Positions 57,693-64,000 of a stretch of 64,000 nt of DNA are shown one piece after another. Under the pieces are notes generated by a model. The model was not told the origin of the DNA. It was given only the letters and a program-made list of their open reading frames with translations, and searched no databases. Position 1 is the stretch's first letter. Every line of letters begins with the position of its first letter. The position numbers and the translations under genes were made by a program. Source of the stretch: Andrena cerasifolii (lineage: Eukaryota > Arthropoda > Insecta > Hymenoptera > Andrenidae); the NCBI RefSeq assembly GCF_050908995.1, contig NC_135119.1:21605001-21669000 (forward strand), written 5' to 3'.

Positions 57693-60600
57693 ATGCAACT
57701 GCTCCCGCTCGTAAGTAGATTGCGCGCTATTCTCCGTCTTGTTCCTCGGTTTCTTCTCGGGAACCTGATCTTTTCCCGATAATGGGGGCGGGATCTGCGC
57801 GCAGATACGTAGAAAGATACCGCGGTTTTCCTTCGGGATAGATTCATAGTGAGAGAGTAACCTTTTTGCCCCGACCTGGCTTGCTGGCAATTCATTTTGA
57901 GTCGCGATCTTACTCCGGTACAAATTATCATTCTACGGAGAACAGTTGGTTCGCTCTGTCGAATGGATCCCGCGTGGTTTTTACATTGAATCGCAGGTGT
58001 GCTTTATTCGTCCACGTTCGAGGAACTGTTATGGAACGAAAGGAACGAAGGGCCAGCAATTAGCTTTCGGATTTAATGAAACGCTCTGTAGTCTGGTATC
58101 TCGAATTCCGCAAAGATGTATTTTAAGTGAGTTAGTCGGAGGAAGTACGCCCGTGAATTAAGTGGAGATGTCGGCCTCTTGTTCGATTTAAATGGCTGCT
58201 GTTTCTCATCGTTATTTTTAAAACCCAAGCGGGAAGAAATAAGTGAACAACTGACATCGTTTGCGTCCCTTGTTCGGTAAATTAAAGAAAAAACAGTGTA
58301 CAAAAGTAACGACGCATACATTACCTTGGAAATAGAATGAAATGAAAAAGGAGGGAACGAGTAAAAAAATAGAGGGTGTGAAATAGTTTGTTTTTATGCA
58401 GAGCATAAATCACTGTACTGAGATAGTAGAAAAGTTGCAGTTTAAAAATCACTGCTTATCTCTGCTATTACGTAAAGTACAGTGTACATAACCCAGAACA
58501 CATAATCCTGCGTTCTTTCTTAAGAACACACCATTGTTCTCTACTAATATTTGTCCTCAGAGGAAGTGAAAGTGAAGAGCTCTTTGAAATTGTCGCGGGC
58601 CATAAGAAGGTGTAACGAGAAATGTAACTTTAAGTCTTAAGCTGACTTTGCTGATGAGATTTGACAAGCTTTTCTGTTGTTAAATTTTTTAACAAGATAG
58701 ATTGAAATGCTACGAATGATATTCCTTGAAATGTGCAATCGTAAGAGTAGGAAAAGGGAAACGAAGATCGCTTCAGTCTTCGATATCGGATATTTAATAA
58801 GTTTCCTACAAAGTCTTCAATGAATAATCTTTAATTGATAATTGCATTAACGTTTCCACCCGATGCCTCCCGCGTACTAATGTAAGTTACACCCCCAGTT
58901 TCAGGTGTTAACATTCGCCTGTTTGTTCACGCTCGGCAGCAGCGCTATCGAATCGTCGGAGACGAAGTTAATTACCAAGTTAACGCCTCTGAACAGCGCA
59001 ACGTACGAGGACAATGCCAAAGATTTAACAGCCGCCGCCAGTGATCGAAGTAAGCGTACCATTTCACTTGGAAATTTCACTGAAAGAACTCAGTCGTGCG
59101 AAAATATTGCATCCTCCTATAAATCGCAGCGGTCGTAGTGTTACTCATTTATCAAATTCAACACTCCCCCCCCCCTGCTATCTGTGTAAATTTCACTACG
59201 AAATGCACATTTTCATAATTTATATTATTCGCGCGGTGTCTCCCGCAAAGCTCGCACCTATCGCGTAATTAATATCAATTAAGAGATAATAACCGTGATA
59301 ATTAATATCCCAGTAATAGTATGCCCGCTGATTCATTGTGGTTCGCGGTATCGGAATTAATATATATTAAACGCAGCAACAATAGATCCCGCGAGAAGCT
59401 GCGGCGCTGCTTTCTTTGCACGCTTGAAGGAATCGCGGGTGAATGTTGATTAAGTGCAACGGAAAGAACTCGCGACAAGTATCCTTGTATTCTTCCATTA
59501 ACGGAATGCAAACAGCAAATTGTGGCTCGTGAATCATACATGTAAATTCTATTTTCCCACTGTGCGAGCCATTATATCAATGATCTAATGCAGAACAGTG
59601 ATCGCTGGTTGCACTAGAAAGACGCCGACGGATGTGGAAGGACCTTCAGCTGCATTAGCATGTTATTATATCGAATGTCACTTTTTACGTTGTAGTCCGT
59701 TTGAAGCGTTCGATCGTGGGAACGGTAGTGACACACTTATTTTATACACTCGCGAGTAGAAAAAGGTTGGATAACGATCGATTATGCCTAAGAATAGTCG
59801 TAATGAGTCCACCTGCTCACGTAATTATGCGGTTATGAGAAGCCTCCGAATGCACTAAATAATCGTGCCTCGGCTTTTGTCTAGCAATCTTCTATTCGCC
59901 TAATTGCGCCCCAATTATTGTAATGATCGCTAATGCGCAGAGATCCATTTTTGCTTCGAGTACTTTGAATTCTATTGATTAAGCGCATCCTACCGCTGCC
60001 GCGTGCATTCGCAAGTCATTGCTGGTCGCTACGCCGCTCTGCTCCCGGGCACCTTTAGCGCCAGCCATCGTTGTTAATCGAACTCGAATTCATCTTAATT
60101 TGCGGATTTTCTCCCGCGAACGTTGCACGATAACCGATGATTCATGAACGCATCGCTCAACATCGCGTCATTTCCGCCACCATGGAGGACACGTATGTGT
60201 GAAAAAGCGCTCGACCATTCACAAACATTTGCCAAGGCTTAACTGATTGTCCATTCTCCTTGCACAGTGAGAAGTCTCAGATAATCTCCTTCTACGTAAA
60301 GCTTTCCCAGTGTCGCCCTGAATTAACGCCGAAAGCCATAAGAGCGAGCCCATTTCACGAATTTCAAACCATTTCGCCCACCTTTCGTCACCCACGATTA
60401 GTATTACCCGCATTTATGTTAACACGAACTAACAGGGATTGCGGAACAGTAAGTAAAATACTTTAGAATGTGTCACTAACCGGAACAGGCTACTAATCGA
60501 GTAATATGCCGAGGGGTCTCTGAAAACTTTGATTTTCTTAAAAGTTTCCTTGATTCCAGCATTCCATCTTAGCAAAGAGTATGGTCAGCCCGGAGGTTAC

Positions 60601-61414
60601 GGTGGGAGTGTACCATATGGATCTCAGTTGGGGCTTGGTGGTTCGATTTATGGCCCCGGTACAGGATACCGAGGGACAGGCTTGAGTACAGGGTACCTCA
60701 ATCCAGGATACAGAGGCTATCAAGTGGGCGGGCCTGGTGGAATTATTGGGGGCGGCAATATCGGGTGAGGCTTTAACAGAATCCAAAGTGAAATCGAGAA
60801 CCCACATCGCAAACCTCCAACGCGATCCTTGCCCGGCTCTTGAATATTCTAAAAAATCGTCGAAGTTCATAGAAAGCTTCAACCCCTGACAAAGACGTAT
60901 TTAATCTGGTGGCGAGCATTTCGTGCCTTTGTTTATCGAATCGGGACAATCGTTTGATCGCAGGTACGGCTATTACGGAACTCTTGGAACTACTGGAACC
61001 GCTGGATATAGTCCAGGTTACGGAGGGTATGGTTACGGTGGTTACGGGGGTTACGGTGGATACAATGGTTACGGGAATGGAGTAGGTGGGTATGGTGGTT
61101 ACGGGAATGGAATAGGTGGGTATGGCGGCTACGGGAATGGAATAGGTGGGTATGGTGGTTACGGTAGCGGCTATGGCTCGGGAAGCTATGCTTCAGGGGT
61201 CTACGATGACGGATACTATGGATACGGTGGACGCGGTGGTTATGGACGGTACGGTAACCTGGGGTATGACGGTTATGGGTATGGAACAGGATACGGTGGG
61301 TCCAATTACGGATCCTCGTATAACACGAGAAACAACTACGATCCTTACGGGTACCGTGGAAGTAACTACGGAAGTTACGTTAGTTACCCATCAGGATACA
61401 GAGGTTATTCCTAA
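57693..61414 (+). CDS. Gly/Tyr-rich secreted protein, 272 aa (four exons)
   Basis: Exons are 57693-57710 (MQLLPL), 58905-59049, 60560-60764 and 60964-61414; phases agree. The first two exons together give the signal peptide MQLLPLVLTFACLFTLGSSA, split by an intron after six codons. A short acidic/Thr-rich spacer follows, then two exons dominated by GYGG-type repeats. Near-identical units YGNGxGGYGG recur about four times in the last exon. The end reads SYPSGYRGYS. Glycine/tyrosine-rich repeats with a signal peptide are typical of insect cuticle, silk or shell-like matrix proteins; tyrosines could be cross-linked. No chitin-binding R&R motif is seen. Exon 1 is chosen for its strong donor (CTC|GTAAGT), the TATA box upstream and the complete signal peptide it makes. 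Confidence 0.8.
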
Positions 61415-61602
61415 AATTCGCTGCCGATATTGATCTTGATGTATCCTGGATTTTTGGAATTCACTTTGGTCGCCGTAACGGAGATTTACGGAGCATGGCA
61501 GCAATATCTGCGGATACCGACTTACCTGCGTATGTCGTGTGTTTATAACTGTCAGTTATTACTAATGTTTTGTACAATGTACATATATACTCTATTGATG
61601 AC

Positions 61603-61608
61603 AATAAA
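61603..61608 (+). terminator. Poly(A) signal of the Gly/Tyr-rich gene
   Basis: AATAAA at 61603-61608 lies 189 bases after the stop codon, followed by an AT-rich tract. Confidence 0.6.
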
Positions 61609-61619
61609 TAATATTTAAC

Positions 61620-63092
61620 CGACAAAAGTATCCATCCGGTATACTTAACTAATATCAGCGAGGTGAAATTCTGACTTTGCTAATCGCGAAAGCATCGCTC
61701 GACTGGATACTATGAACGCAGAAATCAGTTACACGTTTGGTGATTAGTTTTATTTAATAAAAATACATGATTCACACTTATACAGGAACATTGGATGAAC
61801 GCAATATTAATATGTACAGTAATGTATAATTTATTGAAAATTGGTCGATCCCTAAGCTAAGAATAGAAGATACATATTACATAGCTTATATCCAATGTAC
61901 AAATATAATCATTCTGTTAAAACATATATCGAGCACGTACAGCTGTACGCAGTATCATAAATAAGTCGCCGAATGTGAACTCGATGAGATGGCAGTGAAT
62001 CGAAACGATGCGTAGATCGTTCACATCCCTGTAAAATGTTTCACGAATCCCGTTGACCTAAATTCTAAGTAACTCGAATGCTCAGGATTGTCGTGCATAC
62101 CACCGTCCTGTACGTGCTCAATAAGAATTATTATAATACGTATTAGCACTTGTACGATCAATATTTAATCTCAAGTATACGAAGAGAAACCATTTCTCGC
62201 GATGTTTATATAACATTCATTGAACAATTTGTTATTTTTCATCGGAATGCTCAGGGTATCGTTACCTCTGTACGCGACTTCAACATCGAGTGAAACAAAC
62301 AAGTATCCTTGAAATTAAATATCAGCTGATGATAATGAGATAATGAACTATGCAAACTTTTACGACGTTACACCTATAAAGAAGAAGAAGAGCCGCGAAA
62401 ATTTCAAACACAACACCCCTGTGAAGATTCTATTCGAATGTGTTTAACAAGAATGGCGAACAATTTTTCGAAAGTAGAAGTATCTCTTTCCCGCGCGTTA
62501 ACACCCGTAACCACTGTTGTCGTTGCACTTATTCCTACAAACCCGTGTAGAGGAGCTGAGGCATAGATCCGACAAGTCCGTACGAATTTACATCACTGCT
62601 CGCTTTGCCTCTTTAATTTAAATGCAATCATTCAAAGCCGAATCAGCGTGGAAGCGATGATGGAGACAGCAATCTCTTTTCGCTCCGGTTTCCATCATCG
62701 AAACAAACAGTTACCATCTAGTTACAATGTGCAATCATCACGAGCCCTGCGGTAGCGGTTACAGTTAAAGCAGGGAAAAGAGAGCAAGAAGGGTATGGAT
62801 ATGTGTATACTCCGCTAGCTGGTGTACTACCTCTGGACAACCATAGCCAATCGTTCTGTGTTCGATAACTCTAATTCAAAAGCCATTTTACCTTTTCCCC
62901 AACCGATAAAAGAACGCATAGATTATGGTTATCCCTTACAAGGACGAAGTTTCGGCATTTCGATCGTATTCTCATTGGCCATCCGTCAGCTGTCCAGCAG
63001 CTGATAGACGGGCAGTTCTTCTGCGTTACTGGCTCCCTAGGTGAGGACGCGAAATTTTTCTCACGGCTGAGTCGCGACTGGGAATCTTCGAG
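61620..63092. other. Probable 3' untranslated region of the edge gene
   Basis: No gene on either strand. A minus-strand AATAAA at 61754-61749 could end the transcript of the gene whose stop is at 63093, giving a 3' untranslated region of about 1.3 kb. That length is plausible but unproven. Confidence 0.35.
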
Positions 63093-64000
63093 TTACAATT
63101 GCATTCCTCGATTGGCGTGCCGTCTCTTCGCTCGCCTCCTCTCGGTTCGACTCCGGGCTGAAACATTCAAAAAGCCAAGTTTCGCTTGCCTCAACGCGTC
63201 TCTTAGGTTCTCAATGTTGCCAAGCTGATTCAGGCTGAGAAGCTTCGTTTCGATCCTTCCGCTTTGCGCGCCGCACGCGTTGCATGCATAAGGGACAGGC
63301 GTTGCAGAGGGGAACATGTCTTTCATGTTTTGGCCGTCCGTCTCGTCGCCCGGACAGTACGGCACGAATACCACGGGAATGAAACCAAGCTGACCAATGA
63401 GAGGAATGGATGTCGTGCTCGTGGTGGTTGCGGTATCATTGCCCGACTCGACAATGTAGCAAGGACAGGTTTCGGGGTCTGGCCCTATTGTTTGCTGGTA
63501 GGGCTTGATGTTTATCGGACTTGGAGGCTGGACACCGATAGCAGCGAAACCTGGTCCCGGCTCTAATGCTTTCTCAGACAATTCGTTTACCTGTTTGATG
63601 AACGCCGCGCTACTCCCACCCGACGATTGATACTTTACGTTGCCCTGCCCCTCAGTGCTTTGATACGCGGAGCTGTGCGTCTCTACCTGAACAATCGGAT
63701 TGTCCTGAACAGGCTGACTCACTCTCGTCACCTGCGAAGGGAATTTCCGGTGATCGCGGGAGCCGTACTGTATCTGCTCTTCACCAGAATACTTTCCAAT
63801 CTTCGCATTTTTCACCTCGTTGTAGACAGTCTGCGGGTTCCTCTGCGGCGCGAATTTCGTTACGCCGACGTATCCGTTGTCTCCTCTCTCTTCCTCGATA
63901 TATTTCCGAGACTCTTTCCGCTGCGTTTCCACCAAGGAGTTAATCTTAGCCGCATTTTGATTCAACTGGCTCCGATGGTAACCGAATCTATCAGACTGGT
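63093..64000 (-). CDS. 3' part of an unrecognised secreted-type protein (partial)
   Basis: The frame is open from the right edge of the window to the stop at 63093, covering about 302 codons. The visible part begins QSDRFGYHRSQLNQNAAKIN, continues as charged and Gln/Ser-rich sequence, then has a Cys-containing segment (ETCPCYIVE, VPYCPG, CNACG) with a hydrophobic stretch (IPLIGQLGFIPVVFVPY) between. It ends in a very basic tail (RSRTERRRAKRRHA). The apparent start at 63965 is not a true start; the real one lies outside. The cysteine cluster looks like the conserved domain. I cannot name the family; secretion is inferred from composition only. Confidence 0.7.
   Translation of the reverse strand, partial: QSDRFGYHRSQLNQNAAKINSLVETQRKESRKYIEEERGDNGYVGVTKFAPQRNPQTVYNEVKNAKIGKYSGEEQIQYGSRDHRKFPSQVTRVSQPVQDNPIVQVETHSSAYQSTEGQGNVKYQSSGGSSAAFIKQVNELSEKALEPGPGFAAIGVQPPSPINIKPYQQTIGPDPETCPCYIVESGNDTATTTSTTSIPLIGQLGFIPVVFVPYCPGDETDGQNMKDMFPSATPVPYACNACGAQSGRIETKLLSLNQLGNIENLRDALRQAKLGFLNVSARSRTERRRAKRRHANRGMQL

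Noticed and set aside
1..64000. CRISPR arrays, bacterial operons or a defence-type system
   Set aside because: The window is insect nuclear DNA with introns; no direct-repeat/spacer arrays or prokaryotic gene layout are present.

Overview
The window is nuclear DNA from an insect. Genes are split by short GT-AG introns, intergenic DNA is AT-rich, and the proteins are insect types: a Spätzle-type Toll ligand, a leucokinin receptor, Aveugle and low-complexity secreted matrix proteins. Hymenoptera (ant or bee) fits the gene style and the many short foldback/TTAA elements, but that placement is inference. All gene models were joined by hand from splice sites and reading-frame phase; every junction given keeps phase.

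Layout. 888-2746 (+): methionine aminopeptidase 1, complete, six exons. 3546-6653 (-): Pro/Gln-rich secreted-type protein, first exon not found; one intron holds a repeat-armed element. 6.8-11.8 kb: no convincing gene, one 226-bp hAT-type element with an exact 8-bp duplication. 11823-19031 (-): secreted 621-aa low-complexity protein with a TATA promoter; its 9.6-kb first gap holds a foldback element with TTAA ends and, on the other strand, a possible 76-aa secreted peptide. 21613-24487 (-): spätzle, six exons. 26049-27181 (+): PCNP. 27679-28663 (-): RpS26, tail to tail with PCNP. 30724-31392 (+): aveugle, the SAM adaptor of Ras/MAPK signalling. 33046-41563 (-): leucokinin receptor, ten coding exons, introns carrying four inverted-repeat elements. 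41.6-57.6 kb: gene-poor, with transposon remnants. 57693-61414 (+): Gly/Tyr-rich secreted protein with a TATA box. 63093-64000 (-): 3' part of another secreted-type protein, cut by the window edge.

The genes do not form one pathway. Housekeeping genes (MetAP1, RpS26, PCNP) are compact. Signalling genes (spz, ave, Lkr) have longer introns. Four genes encode low-complexity, probably extracellular proteins of the cuticle/matrix sort. I found no operon-like or defence-type system. The most interesting items are an in-frame stop-free intron in aveugle, two possible C-termini for the leucokinin receptor, a shifted cysteine cluster in Spätzle, a perfect 40-bp hairpin at 30.2 kb, and several structurally complete non-autonomous transposons.
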